A stretch of DNA of 64,000 bases. Origin: Bryoerythrophyllum caledonicum (lineage: Eukaryota; Streptophyta; Bryopsida; Pottiales; Pottiaceae). Under the pieces are notes generated by a model. It was not told the origin of the DNA. It searched no databases and saw only the letters and a list, made by a program, of their open reading frames with translations. The position numbers and the translations under genes are program-made. This document shows positions 34,092-47,298 of the stretch, one piece after another; the stretch's first letter is position 1, and every line of letters starts with the position of its first letter. Location: the NCBI GenBank assembly GCA_963971425.1, contig OZ020526.1, forward strand, positions 19,001,173 through 19,065,172. The letters are read 5' to 3'.

Positions 34092-36673
34092 CGGTGTGCG
34101 TTCCTTGTGTGGGATGTGTACAGCTTGGCTCATGAACAGTTGGGGTCCGTCACCGGCAGCAGCATCTCGAAGAGCACGCCTAGGTCGTGTGCAGTAGCAC
34201 ATCAGCGGCACTCTCCCCTGTAGTAGATCGAGGCGGTACCCCTGTAGCTCCGGCTTTGTTCGTGCTTGGGGATCGGCGTTTTCCTTTGTAGTCCCAAGAT
34301 GCTGTGATTAGCGATGTCTGTGTACCTGCAGTGGGTGTCCTCTACCTGTTAGGCAAACTGTTGGCCTCATTGCAAGGATTTTGTAATGCTTTGATATTCA
34401 CCTGCAATGAATTTGTCTTTTTCCGGGCCATATCTGCATCATTTATTCATGGTTGTGTCGAGTCTCCGTATGGTGTCACTGCATGTGGCTTCCATGGTAG
34501 CAGCCGCAGGGAGACACGTCGACTGAAACCGTTGCTTCAGCTGAACGCTCGCTCCCGCTGGGTCGTCATGTCGAGGTCCCAAGCTTGCCGGGAACTGACA
34601 CCCGTCAGCTCTCACGAAGGAGTCGCAAGGGTACAGCTCGTGGCCTCCTTCTCCCGGCTCTCATGCGGTGCCACTTTTGGGGGTTGCACAGTGCGGAATA
34701 CATTTTCGTTCGACTTGGAAAAAATTCCCCGTATTCCTAAGATCACTCTTCACTACGTATCAAAATTTCAGAATTTATGCATCGCTGGCCAAGATTGTAT
34801 TCACTCTCCAATTCCAGGAGGGACCTGAAATTCATGGTCAAACCTGGTCAACCCTCTTGATCAAACACTATAAACTGAGAATCCGTATGGTGGATCAATT
34901 CCATTTCGGGACACCACCTGAACACCGCAGCTAAGATCCACATTCAGCGGTGAATTTTACAGGAGGTGCTCCCATTACGAGTAAATGCAAATTTAATGAA
35001 CCTAGGTACAAAGCCAGGGCGAATGGTAGATTCAGGCATGGGCCTTGAGGGGTTAAAGGAATAAGGTGTTTAGTTCATAAGATGGGAAATTTGAGCTCTC
35101 TCATAATTTTGCTTTAGCAACAATAGGTGCCTTCATTGCAGGAAAGAAATGATGCAGATCAACGTACCTATGGCAAGCAGCCATTTCACATCATGCTGGA
35201 ACCCATTAATGTCTACAAGGCCTTGTCAGGGTTGATTATGGTGTTTTTGCTCTTCTAACTCTTTCCACAATTGGCCATTATCTCTCACATCCTCTCAATG
35301 CATTTTGAGCTTCTCCTTAGCTTTCCAGCTTATCTCTTCAGTCTCCAATCCATGCAAACATTAGCAAACTACAGGGATTTCCGTGAAGTGGGGTCATATT
35401 GAAATGTACCCTCTATGTAGATGATGTTCTGCCTAATCTAATACGCTCATAGATTCTCCAAGTTGCTCGTGGTCCACTAAGGTATTAAAGGGTTAATGAA
35501 GAGGTTACTGTGATACCTGCTGCAATTGTTTAGGTCTGTACTATAGATGCATTCGGACTGTTTTATCACCCTATCCATACTATGTTGATTAATCTAAGGT
35601 TGGATGACCTATAACCACCAACTTAAGCTTGTTGACCTATTTATAGCGTTTGTATATATGGTAAGAATTTTTTTGAGAATTCAAAATAGGATTTCATGAA
35701 TATTGCAATTGTTGTGACCATTTATTTCTTCATATTGAAATTGCTACAAATTTTTTAAGTGGATAGTAAGCCGTGACCCATTCTCAACATACAAAACTCT
35801 CTACTTCCACAGTAAGTTGTGCTAATGACCACTTGTGCAAGAGACTAAAAACCGAGAGCTTTGAACCAATTATAAATTGATACCCAATCATAACAGATTT
35901 CCTAAAATTTTGGAAATGGGGTAGGCGGCTGGTCCATATAAGATTGTTGGTTATGGGGTTGGTGGTGGTGATAGGTCATCCAACCTTACATGCGAATCTT
36001 ACTTGATGCAATTTTCAAGTATGGAACACTCATTTGTTGTGAAAATTGCATCATCTACCCGCCATCCAATGAGGCAATAACATGGAAGAAACCATGGATT
36101 TTTCCCAAAATCTAAAGATTTGCCATGATTTTTCACTTTGAGTTGCTTCTTGTTGGAATATAATGTCTAATTTAGTCTATAACCTCACAAAGTTGAACTC
36201 AACCAATGTTCTAAATTTTGGGGAAAGTTTGCACACTATCCAAGGGTTGACGTGATAATTACATTGTTTGGCCTAAGTAAATATATATTGGTAGTGAAAA
36301 TTGTGGATTTTAGAGGGAGTACTACTTTACCAATCAATACTATAATCTTTCAAGAAAATTCATACTTTACATGGACAAGGTTCAGATGCACACTACGTTG
36401 ACAGCTTTGCATTGACATACAACATGTAAGGTACACATTCTTGCATGTTTATAAGGAATTTTCATCCTTTTTCGCTTGAGTACAGGCAAATATGTTCCAA
36501 AACTCATACAAAGCAATACCAAAAAAATTATATGTGATTAGTGAGATCAACATTAACAAAACATTGGTGATCTAGAGTCTCTTAAGAACAAATTTAAATC
36601 AAAATTTTAGACCAAAATCATTTTAACACCATATTTGTTACAATGGGAAAATTCCATGATTTTGGAAAAATAC
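34092..36673. other. no gene; possible piggyBac right terminus at 35043-35056
   Basis: A 174-codon ORF at 34304-34828 shows no family features. GGCCTTGAGGGGTTAA at 35041-35056 reads, on the other strand, TTAA-CCCCTCAAGG and could be the right end of the piggyBac element; no left counterpart was found. The rest is AT-rich with nothing recognised. Confidence 0.4.
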
Positions 36674-36982
36674 AGATTAGGCCGAGTCGACCTAAACTGT
36701 ACGCACAGATTGAGTACTTCACTGAAACTGGACAAAACAACCAATCGTCTAAATTTTCAAATGGCCATAACCTACTCAAACGTTGTCCAAATTGGGAATA
36801 TGAGTTGTTTTTTTTTGACATCTACAGAAAAAGAGGATGTCAAAAAACACCTCATATTTCCAATTTGGACAAAATTTGAGTAAGTTATGGCCATTTAAAT
36901 ATTTTGACAATTGGTTGTATTGTCCAATTTCAGTGAAGTACCCGATCTATGGGTTCAGTTTAGGTCGACTCGACCTAAACTG
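36674..36982. repeat. 310-bp foldback with ~150-bp arms
   Basis: Arms at about 36674-36822 and 36833-36982 are complementary at roughly 80 percent (GAGTCGACCTAAACTG, GTACTTCACTGAAA, ATGGCCATAAC, TTGTCCAAATTGG), with a tight centre (TTTGACATC facing GATGTCAAA). The right base holds an odd-length perfect palindrome at 36957-36979 centred on GGTCGACTCGACC. Could be a foldback element or a source of small RNA. Confidence 0.8.
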
Positions 36983-39407
36983 TCATTAAATTGGGAGATT
37001 GAAACTCATGCTCAATTCCACGAAACTCATGCTTAATTCCTTTGTGTTTTTGTATTTCATCCCAAATTTGCCTAATCTTTCCACTTTAATAAGACTTTCA
37101 AGAAAACAATATTGTTTTCTAGTAAGGCCCTTGTTAGTCTTCTCCCTTTCCTAGGCTGCTCCCCCACTATTGCATTTTGGATTGTGGTGGTAATTTACGC
37201 AAAGGTATATTGGGTGATGTTCTACTGGTTGAGATGCAAGCAGAAAATCAGATTTTGGAACATGCTAATGTGCCTTTACTTTGAATCATTTTCTCACAAA
37301 TACTGTAATGGATATATTTGCAAGCAAGCAAAGTTTGCATGGTAACTGGTAACTGCAACAGCAATCCCTAAACTGGGTAAAATTAGTTGAAAAGTTACCA
37401 AAACAAATTGGGTTGCTACTTATACACTGAAAGTATGAAAGAAATAATGAAACCAAGCCAAAATGCTCACTAGCATCATAAGTATTTAGCCACCTTTTGA
37501 GATGATATCCATGGGTATCCCATATATATAGCATAGATATTAACAGGGAACATCTTATTGTAGGGTATGGCTTAGGTATCTCCACATGTTATGTGCTTGA
37601 ATAGCTTATTCAACTCCTTTCACCCTTTAATGCCGGTTGGCTATGACGTGACCATCATCTACAAGTATAATAGATTCTAAAATGCATCACCTACTATAGG
37701 TTGAAATAAGGTAAGCCCCCTAAAATCGACAAGTTAAGAAATGTGCATATATGGAGAGAGGAGATAATTATACTATTATTTTCAGTGATAGCCAATAGAA
37801 TTACAATTCCAACCCAAGTGACTTCATATTTTTTCGTTGAAAACTGAATTAGTTATGAATTTTCAAAGTGTGCAGCCATGTTTAATGGGTGGCCAGCAGT
37901 AGGTACCCCCATAACCAACGACCAAAAGTAAGGGTCTTGACTAATAGCAAACCTTCATTTGGAGCTGAGTTGGTGGTAATGGGATGGAAGAGGGTTGGAT
38001 GTACCGCAATTTTATAGGTGTTGGCTATGGGTTTTTATTGGTTACGGGGAGGCTTACCTTATATCATCTACTATGTAGCATTTCTGTCAATTGTAAGAAA
38101 TTGATTCTGGGCTAAGTATCTCGCGAGTGCATCAGCTCTAAGTTACTTTCTCTGCTGCCACTTGAAATCCGGAATGTCATTGAAGTCTCCTCTCCTCATG
38201 GCCATGCAAGAAAAAAAAATCTGCGGAAGAGTGTTCTTGATGTAAGGACAACCTTGGTACAAGCTCAAACCAAACTAGCATTACCTTGCATTTTCTGAAA
38301 TTATGAAAACCATATAACAGGCCATTTTTTAATAACTGTGCCACCAACCACATTGCTAAGGGCCAATTCACACTGGGCCAAATTGAGAGGTCGACCGTCA
38401 AAATTTCAGCCCAAACAATGGCGAGAGGCCAAACACTTTGGCTAACAACATACATTAAATAGTATAAATTGAAGGAAGTTGACAGCCTCTTGAAGGAAGT
38501 TTGGGTCGGCTAAAACGGCGACCCAAGTTTGCACTTGGAAGGCCGTCGCTTTGGCGCCAAAACTCTCAAAAAGTGGTGCCATGTAGACACAATGGAGGGC
38601 GATGGCCTTTGGTGTGAAGGCCGAGAGGCCAAACTTTGGCCATTCTCGCAATCTCATTGGTGGAAACCAATGGCCTCTTGACCTTGGTATTGGTGCGAAG
38701 CGGCCCTAATATAGTGGAATTCAACTGGACCATCTTGAACAGAAACTTTTGATGCACCTTCAAACTTATTCTACAACAGGCATACAAAAATTTGCCTTCA
38801 CCTCCACATCATCCGTAGAGTGTGGTAGCACAACTTCCGTGCTTGACAGTCAAGCACTAGAAAATCAAATAATCAATTAAATTCTAAAAGAAATACATAA
38901 TATTTTTAATTAAATTTATCAACTACTTAAGAAGATAAATGTTTTATGTGTTTATTTTTAGACCATTGGAGACCCTCAGGTATGGCAGCAATCACTACGT
39001 AGGATCAATCATGCTACTGATCTGAATTCACACAGCACCAAATGGCCCTTTCCTTGATACCAGTACACACATTAGACAAGAGCAAATTCATGCATTTTGT
39101 GTCATCCACCTGCTCAAATCCAGCACAAAATTGACCCATGTGCCATGAAAGTGTCCCTCTCATCAAATTTCTAAATACTAAAAAAATATGCTGATTCCAA
39201 GCTACATATGGACATGAAGTGATCCCTGTGCTTCAAACGAACAAAATAAAATTCTCTTTGCATGTCAAGTTATCACATAGAAAATTCCACATCGGGCTAT
39301 AAAAGAACTATCACATGAGTGTAAAGGTAGTATCTTTATATATACACAATATATAACACTAATATACCAACCCATTGTCCCCAACGGATAATGTATGTTT
39401 ATGTCAG
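36983..39407. other. AT-rich intergenic DNA, no gene seen
   Basis: Only short ORFs without recognisable motifs. A tract at 38330-38720 repeats the word GAGAGGCCAAA(C/CTTTGG) and GGCC-rich forms on both strands, suggesting an old repeat, but its limits are unclear. Confidence 0.35.
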
Positions 39408-40130
39408 TTCATCCCTAAATTTCCAACACTCCCCTCAAGGGACTTTCAAAGGTTTGGGCAGGTTCCTATGGTGTCAATTTATTGAAAAAATCTTTTGATT
39501 TTTATTGTAAATGGACATTACCAAAAGCTTTTTGGCAGTACAATTATCTCCTACATTGGACATTTATTGCAGAAGTTCACAAGAGCAGAAGTTCATGAGA
39601 GCAGAAGTTCATGAGAGCAGAAGTTCATGAGAGCAGAAGTTCATGAGAGCAGAAGTTCACGAGTGCAAAACTTCATGAGAGTCAAACTTCTCTACACATT
39701 GTCAGGCAAGGTACCAAAAGTCTTCTTCTTTTCTATATAAAGAAGTAAAAATCCCAACTTTTTTACTTTTTATTTTTCCTATTACAAGATGTGGTGTAAA
39801 CCCTCTTAAAATACCGTTTGGATTCTCATTATAAAGCATATTTAGTTCACAAAAAAATATAATATGGATTGGGAATTTTTCAACCTACATTCCTTGCACA
39901 ATTGTCTTGAATATGCTACACCCCTTCTATACTTCTAAAAATTGGTGTACAATGAACTAATGTCATGCTTAACATGATTGTATAAACTTTAGACCATGTG
40001 TAGTGCAAAACTTTGACACCAAGTGAGGTTAAAGTCTGCTGATTCACCCAACATAGGGAAGAAAATGAACCCTTTGTTTTACTAAAAAGACTATCATAAT
40101 CTTTCAATTTGTGCCGAATTATACTTTTTT
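39408..40130. mobile_element. degraded family-1 element
   Basis: Starts TTCATCCCTAAATTTCC, a decayed form of TTAACCCCTAAATTTCC, followed by the family blocks GGTTTGGGCAGGTTCC, AGGCAAGGTACCAAAAG and TGTAGTGCAAAACTTTGACA. Right end not found. The words CCATTGTCCCCAAC at 39372-39385 and 40212-40225 flank it as an imperfect direct repeat. A minisatellite sits inside. Confidence 0.6.
39569..39680 (+). repeat. 16-bp minisatellite, seven units
   Basis: GCAGAAGTTCATGAGA repeated in register at 39569, 39585, 39601, 39617, 39633, 39649 and 39665, the first and last two degenerate. It interrupts the family-1 element where other copies read directly from the CTAAAAGCTTT block to the GCAAGGTACC block. 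Confidence 0.93.
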
Positions 40131-40378
40131 GTGAACTAAATATGGATTCATATCCCTACTTTCCATCCCATATATGTCCCTTCCTCTTTTAATATATACT
40201 AGTGTACTAATCCATTGTCCCCAACAAAACAACGTACCAACTCTCTTTCTTTCCATATTTATAAATTTAATTGCCTTTTGCATTCCATAGGACGGCCATG
40301 TTTTTGAGTGATGGCATGTGATGGTAACATGTGAGTTGAATAAAAGTCAATATGCAAATCAAGTTGTGCGTTTCATCT

Positions 40379-40929
40379 CTAAGGTAGAGGCACCCAATTC
40401 CGATCGGCCACCCAATTCCGATCAGTAGAGTTTGCATGGCATGGTGCATGAAAATGGCAAATGCATGAAATGGTGCATGAAGTGACCCAAAACCGATAAC
40501 TCAAAATCTGAAAATAATAGTCATTATCGGCATTGGGTCATAAAGTGTGCAATTTTGGGTTGCTCCACCTCAATTGAGCTCTCATTGGTGGCATTGCCTC
40601 GAAAGTTGAACAAGGCCGATCAGCATTGGGTACCCTCCATGAATTGGTTATCCATGGCATGTCTTCTCTCTTTTACTCACGCTCACTTACTGGCAATGGG
40701 CAAAGGAGGGCACTAAATCTCACCTACACTACAGTTTGATTATGGGCTCCGATGGTTTTTGGGCTTTTAAATTCTATACCAATTTCAAATCTTTGTGATT
40801 AAATTTGAAAAAATATTTGTTGAGTTTGATTCCTAATTCCGCATCTTTCTACATAAATGTTTTTGACATACAATGTCATTTGAGTCCCGAACTGGCTTAA
40901 GTGATCGGAATTGGGTGCCTCTACCTTAG
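40379..40929. mobile_element. ~550-bp MITE with 27-bp perfect inverted ends
   Basis: Arms 40379-40405 and 40903-40929 are exact complements. With TA taken as the target duplication, the element starts AGGTAGAGGCACCCAATT. CACCCAATTCCGATC is repeated in tandem just inside the left end. TA target and no ORF suggest a Tc1/mariner-type MITE. Confidence 0.85.
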
Positions 40930-40969
40930 TATATCGACAAGAATCTAGCCAAAAACTTCATTTGTCACT

Positions 40970-41232
40970 TAAAGTCGCTAGCTCGGGCACCAATTTTATT
41001 TGTAGAGAAGAACGACAACTCACTATGGGTGTGCGTGGACTATTGAGGTCTCAACAAGGTGACAAAGAAGAATTGTTACTTGTTACCCTTGATCTTTGGT
41101 CTTCTAGAACAACTAGGGTATACAAGGATCTTTACAAGATTGATCTAAGGGGGGCTTACAACCTCGTGCAAATCAAGGAAGGAGACAAATAGGAGACAAC
41201 TGTGCGCACAAGGTTTGTCCATTTTGAATATA
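40970..41232 (+). pseudogene. decayed Ty3/gypsy reverse-transcriptase fragment
   Basis: In one frame [16 protein letters not shown], a stop, then GLNKVTKKNCYLLPLIFGLL; in the next frame KIDLRGAYNLVQIKEGD, then a stop and VRTRF. These are consecutive conserved blocks of gypsy reverse transcriptase (FxxKKDG, the CVDYRxLN block, KIDLRGAYN). At least two stops and one frameshift. It abuts the left edge of duplication B at 41242. Confidence 0.9.
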
Positions 41233-41468
41233 ATGTCGTACATGTATGGTGTCTTATTTGAACATAATAAGGTTGAGATATGGAAATGACATCCAAGTGA
41301 AATATGGTACAACAAGAATCTTCAACCCAAAGGTGTAAGTCTTGTTAAAATTTAATAGATTATTTCACATGAAGGTAGCGAAATACAACATGATTATTTC
41401 AAGTCACACAATGATGTAAAAGGAAAAGTTCCTGTAGCCACATGAACATGACATAATGGTGAATTAAT

Positions 41469-42013
41469 GTTTTTTTTTTTTTTTTTTTTTTTTTGAAACA
41501 AAACAAACAGGGTTTGATTGCAAATAGTCACCAGTACAGAAAACGCGCCAGTTCCCGCAATGCCAAGACTTAAGACTCAAGACTAACGTGAAACTCTTTG
41601 ATCCAAACAATGTGGTCGCCTTGGACGCTGCACAACAACTCATGACAACCCCAAGTAGAGTCGAAAAGGTCCGCCGCCTTATTCCTACTAGCCTCGGAGT
41701 TGGCGGTGAGGACTCTGCCCCAAGCAATCCTACCATAATCCGTGAGACCTTGCCAATTGACATTCTCGACCTAATAGTGATTCCACCTATTCTGATTGAA
41801 CACCTAGTCGTTCCTTGCAAGCCAGAGTGTCCAAAGAGTGATCCCTCTAAGAAGGAGCCAGATTCTACTAAGGTTTGCAAATTTCCGAGGGAGCCGACCA
41901 CCGATGAGAGCCTGCTTGAAATTAACACTACCCCATTGGGAGTGCGGGGTCTTGCTAAGACGTCGAAGAATCTTGTTCACATAGTCCCATGAGCTTAATG
42001 AATGCTTTTCCAT
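41469..42013 (-). mobile_element. 5'-truncated LINE 3' end, copy B
   Basis: Same insertion as at 15726-16270, with a slightly longer poly-A tail (T-run 41470-41494). Nearly identical in the former coding part. Confidence 0.7.
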
Positions 42014-42659
42014 TGCAATAGCTCACCAGAGTCTGAACTAAAAATTATAGCACCATCTTTTCAATAAATTACACCAATAATCCACATACATAGAACATGA
42101 TTATATATATGGAATTTCCTCATGAATGAACTTACCGTCCTACTATACAATGCTTCATTTTTTTTTCTCCTCACATGCACCTCTATCTAAATCTTTTAGA
42201 ATTGAAGATGAAGGTCTATCAATATTTAATAAGTTCATTGAGAAATTTGTACTTGTGTTCAACCATTGAAAGACAATCATGAAGGGCAAGTACAATCTAA
42301 AAAAGTATAAGAGTTATTTGTAAGAGGAGGAAAGAATTGTTATCTTGGATCTCTTTCATCATTGTAAATGATTCAAATTAACCCTATAGAATATTATGTA
42401 ATTGTATATGAATGTAATCAAATTAAAGTAATTAATCCAAGATGACGAGGTTCATGGTAAACAATCACTTATTCTTCTTTAATTTAAAAGGTGGTCAAAA
42501 TCTCCTCCATAGAGATATAAAACTCTCCAACACGAAATGGGGATTCTAATTCAAAGACCATGCCCTAATTTAGGTGAGTTCTCGTTGCGTCTTGACTCTT
42601 TAGTAATGTGGGATCAATGTTTTCAGTAATGTCGTTTTTGGGCCTTCCATTAATTCGCG

Positions 42660-43161
42660 GATACCCTCTCGTTTCCGAGAGGGTACTCCTGAAATTTGGG
42701 CAGAATCCCTGAATGCGACTCCGTCGGTGGAATCGCATCCGAGGCGCTCGCTCTGGACCTTCTTTGTGTACCCTGAATGCGACTGTCCATGGAGTTGCAT
42801 CTAGTGCAAGTGATGCCCAGGATGCCAATCCATTGACGGAGGCACTTCCCGGGCGCTTGCCCTGGAGCTCCGATGGGTATCCTTTCGGAAACGAGAAGGT
42901 ACCTTGGAATTGGTGGCAGGGGCCTTGAATGCGACTCCGTCGAAGGAGTTGCATTCGGGCGCTTTCCTAGAGCTTCGATGAGTGCCCTCTCGATTCCGAG
43001 AGGGTACTCTGGAATTGTGGGCAGGGGTTCTGGATGCGACTCCGTCGAAGGTGTTACACCCGGGCGCTTTCCTAGAGCTATGTTGAGTACCCTCTCGTTT
43101 CCGAGAGGGTACTCTTGCGTTCAGGGTTTGACCCTGAATGCGACACTGGCCATGGAGTAGC
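42660..43161 (+). repeat. ~106-bp tandem array, copy B
   Basis: Counterpart of 18560-19060 with the same unit order and a few substitutions. Confidence 0.8.
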
Positions 43162-43287
43162 ATCCAGGGCACGACATGACCAAGATGGTACTCCAAGTTC
43201 ATGGCTAGTGCTGTACTCCAAGTTTCAGTTCGACTATATTATAAAAATTGGTGTGAAAATATTGTTTCTAATATTTCTGTTTTCCAG

Positions 43288-43832
43288 ACCCGAGCGCGGA
43301 TTCGAGGTTTAGTGCACCGCTGATCCCGGGCTTGCTCGACAACGTTGTCTTGTGTTGCATTTGGCCACGCATCGCTAGGTCCGTGCACATGATTTACTAC
43401 CGTACTCCTAATTCTGAGATCCGCCGTATTGTTGATACCATTTACTCCATTCGGCGGCTAAGTGTCCGATGGTGGTCACTTGTTGAGGGGACTTTGGAGG
43501 TTACGGCCGTGAGGGCTTCGCTTCATATGGCTCTAGTTTATGGCGGCCGTGGCAATGGCCCTGGACCTCGGCACATTTGGATTGCTCACTTTTGGCGGAG
43601 TATCAAACGCAATCTGCTGTCGCTGGGTGCGTGGACGATCTTTCCATCCCCATTTGATGCAGCGCTGCTTCGACCGGTGCAGACGATGGAGGCATCCGAG
43701 CTTCACCAGTTGGTTATTATGTTACGCAGAGCTGTTGACCGTAATGAACGGAACGGCCAACCCCCAGTTTTATTTTTCTGGGCAAATGTATGGCAGCCTC
43801 TTATGCGTTCCGACGTAGGTGTTGACTACTAG
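43288..43832 (+). CDS. F-box-like exon, copy B
   Basis: Counterpart of 19175-19719, entered through TTTTCCAG at 43287. The frame is intact; residues differ at several sites (for example RTP for RIP, WRSIKRN for RQSIRRN). The F-box assignment rests on the same weak LLDNVVLCC-IWPRI match, and here the second Asp is Asn. No 5' exon found. Confidence 0.4.
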
Positions 43833-43907
43833 CCCTAGTGCCGATTTGGAGAGGAATTTGTATTTCAGAGCTTCATATATATGATATTTTCTTAATCATT
43901 TCTGTTC

Positions 43908-44443
43908 ACAATGACGTCAGCCCTAATTTTTCAGCAAAATCTTTTGATAATCGTTCACGATGACGTCAGCCCTAATTTGTTTAAATAAAGAAAATGAATC
44001 AAATGTTTGCTCATGATATTTACTTTACCAGAAAAAGACCACGGTGATAAGGCCCCTTTAATGCATTATGTGCACATGAAATGAATGATTTTGCGCTCTC
44101 TTTATCTGCTCTCCGCTCTCCGCTCACATACGAGCTTTTCCCTCAATTAACTTACTATAGAATTTTGCATCTTTCAAAAATCAAACAATTTATCTCTCAC
44201 TTTTGTTCGTGCAGACTGTCATGACTAAATTTGTCATGACTCGACTATTGGTAATACCATATTACCAAGGATTATCACAGACTCGTAATTTTCTAGAAGG
44301 TTCAGCCACCATCTTTGTAACCAAAATGTGTTATATAAGAGCTGTGTATAACCAGTCTATTTGTAATAAGTCTTGACACCTACAATTTGTTCAACATTTT
44401 AGAAGACCTCGTCTTTCTACATCTTAGCTACCGTTAGCTAGAA
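43908..44443 (+). promoter_or_regulatory. palindrome-rich segment with two TGACGTCA sites, copy B
   Basis: Same motifs and spacing as copy A 19795-20330, unchanged as far as I can see. Confidence 0.35.
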
Positions 44444-44448
44444 AACCT

Positions 44449-44468
44449 CCCCGGCAGCGGCGCCAAAA
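44449..44468 (-). other. retrotransposon primer-binding site, copy B
   Basis: Same 20-mer as in copy A, abutting LTR 2. Confidence 0.75.
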
Positions 44469-46362
44469 TGTAGGGCGGGAATTGGTTTGGAAATAAATTA
44501 ATAAAGCCAAGACAATTCTCTAGTTGGGGGTCTTAGGGAGGCTCAATCAGTCTATCGTTAAATAACTAAGGTCAAATGTTAGATAGGAATGTCTTTCATG
44601 TAACAAATTGTGTAGGATAACGATTAGTAATCCATTATAGGTGTGTTAGTTAATCCATGGTGCTTCCTCCCGTGAGTGCACACTACATTCTTATTGTCAA
44701 TTAGTGGTTAAACATGCATAAGTGACCGTGTAGGATCCTTTCACTAAAGGACACAAATAGTCTTGACTCTTGGACTGGCTTAGTGAGTGATACAAATTGT
44801 CTTTTTCTTCATTCATACATCATGCAAGGTTAATAACAATTCTAATTGCTAGTTCCTTTATTTTATTATAAATCACATCTACACTATCTTAGTCTACTTT
44901 GCCATGAGTTTTCAAAGTGAAGATTCTCTATCCTGGCTTCCCACTTTCGCTCCTCTGGTCCGCCTTTAGTTAATCATTTCAGCAGACCTTCTAAATCTGT
45001 CATTCATAGAAACACTTGGCAACACATTATATCTCATCTAATTTCCTATTAGGTATATTGATGTTGCTTTTATTTTCATGAACTAACACTCCACTGCTTT
45101 ACCATGGCAAATGAGTCTTGCATTATGTCGTTATTCTCACGACACATATATAATATTTTAGCTTGACTTAATGTACACTCAGTCAAACAATTAAAAGGCT
45201 CTTGGCCTAACTATGACTCCTTGGTCACTTCAATCATTCAAGTCCCTCTCTTGGTCTTCTATTCTCTTACTCTTCCTCATCTCTTCCTTCATTGCTCCTC
45301 TCTTAGCAATTCACTTTTTCTACCACTTTACCTTACCACTCTTAATTGTCATGCTTCATCCACATGATCTTTTTATGCTTCAGCTCATTACTACAATGAC
45401 ATAATTTATCTTTTTAGAAGGGGTGAATAAGGCAACTCAACTTTAGCAATTAAGGGTGGTCAATCCTAATTGTATAAGGTAACTCCTGATTTCTCGCATC
45501 TAATATAAGACTATTTTTATGACACTTTTGAGTAAACACTTGGGTTCAGGAAATTCTATCCCTACTACGCTCAGTTTTACTAAATCATATTGGTCATGCA
45601 GGACCATTGACAATTACTCATTTACACTATTAATCAAGTGAATCCCTCCTTAACACAATTACTGTAATGGGAACATTATACACTGTGGCAATTAAATAGA
45701 AATTGATGAAAATTGGTCTGGAGCCATGCCATCATGCAAATTCATGCTCCATCAAACCAATTCGTTCGAGAGACATCCCCAAGGTTGGTTAATGGCAGGC
45801 AATTGGTTTGTGTGTTGGAATTTGATTAATCTGCGACACAACCACACAAATCCCTTCAAGTAATTAACCCAATCACCACCATGCTCCTTCCTTATACCAA
45901 ATTAATCGATAATTTGTCTCTGGCTCTGCTCCTCGTCCCCTGGTCCATGAATCTTCACTGCATCGCGTCAGTCATAACTCCTCTAGACGAATTGTACAGT
46001 GTTTCGAGACTACCACCATGAAAACAGAATAACTAGGCTTGTATTAAGGAAATTTGTCATTACATTCACCAGCCTAGGACACACATCAAAATGAGATAAT
46101 GCGGTGAAGACTAAGTCTTCCTTTGTCTATTTGTAATTCTATTCTATTAGTTAAAGAACTGTCCTATAGACTAGTGGTTATTCTAACTGCCGCCGCCTTG
46201 GTTTTGGAAGTTTACTCGGTTTCAACCGCCTATTTGTCTAACTTCCAAAATAAGCGCCAAGTGTTCACACTTCTGCTTATTTTTTCTATTCTAGTTTACT
46301 TTAAGTCCCGATTCACACTTAAAAAACAAAATGGACTCATAAAAAGAGTTTTTCACACTACA
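44469..46362 (-). mobile_element. LTR 2 (minus strand), copy B
   Basis: Same length (1894 bp) and ends as 20356-22249, with only a handful of differences. Cuts the gag ORF at the same place. Confidence 0.65.
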
Positions 46363-47211
46363 AGGTTCTTCCGAACTCTCAGTACTTCCGGATTCACTAG
46401 ATGAAGAGCTAGCCCTTCTCCTGTCCTTTCGGATCTTCTTTCCACGCTTGGAGCTCTCCGTCAGGGACCTTCTCCGGGCCTGCCTTAGTGACTGCTTCGA
46501 GTTCTCATAATTTTGGGCCGCCTCCATGGCGTCTTGAAGTGTTTGTGGTCGAGCTTGCCGGACTTGAGATCCCATATCCTCCGGAAATCCAGCTACATAC
46601 CACTCGATCTGCACGCTGGCTGAAATGCCCGGAGTGAGTTTGTGAATCAAACTCCTTACCCTCTGCCCGTATCTCCAGACTGATTCGGTAGGCTTCATCT
46701 CCATTTTGCTGAGGCGGCCGAGCGTCCGGGCCTCACCTCCTACCTCGCGGAAAGTCCGTAAGAACATGGCTGTGAGTTGGCTCCAATCATTCCGGATCGG
46801 GTTAGGCACATCCTGGTACCATTGTAGGGCTTCCCCTTTCAGCAACCCTTGAAAGATCCGTAGCTTGGTGGCCACTTCCTCTTCATTGGCTGCAGCAGTG
46901 GAGTTGAATTCGCAAAGCCATTCGTCCACATCCTCCCGGCCATCTCCTCGAAACTTCCGGTATTTCAACCTCGAGGCATTCCGTCCAGCCATCACTGGCT
47001 GTTCTACTCGAGTTGGGGCTGCGGTCTCCTCCTCCGGAATAGCGCTGCCTGACGCGGTTGCTTTGTTAGAGAAATCCAGCGTTCGTTGTTCCGCCGACTT
47101 GGGTGGAAGAGGAATCTGACTTCCCTCCTTTCCCTTCTTGTTCCGCTCCGACCTCCGTAATCCCTCTGAACCTCTCTTTGCTTGACTCATAGAGTCGGAA
47201 TGTAGAGGCAC
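46363..47211 (-). pseudogene. Ty3/gypsy-type gag, 3'-truncated, copy B
   Basis: Keeps its start at 47211 (MPLHSDSMSQAKRGSEG), with a basic N-terminus before the capsid domain described for copy A. An open frame of 306 codons runs to 46291 into LTR 2, so the last ~24 residues are encoded by the LTR. No zinc knuckle or pol. Confidence 0.82.
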
Positions 47212-47275
47212 GTATCTAGGCAGTACAAGATCTCGCTATATACTTTTCTAATCTTAAACTGGAATTAAGCTAGAT

Positions 47276-47295
47276 CCCCGGCAGCGGCGCCAAAA
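47276..47295 (-). other. retrotransposon primer-binding site, copy B
   Basis: Same 20-mer, three bases from LTR 1. Confidence 0.78.
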
Positions 47296-47298
47296 TCA

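Noticed and set aside
34304-34828. 174-codon ORF after the piggyBac frame
   Set aside because: No recognisable motif and a composition like translated non-coding DNA.
39569-39680. Direct repeats considered as a CRISPR-like array
   Set aside because: Units are contiguous 16-mers without unique spacers, and the genome is eukaryotic.
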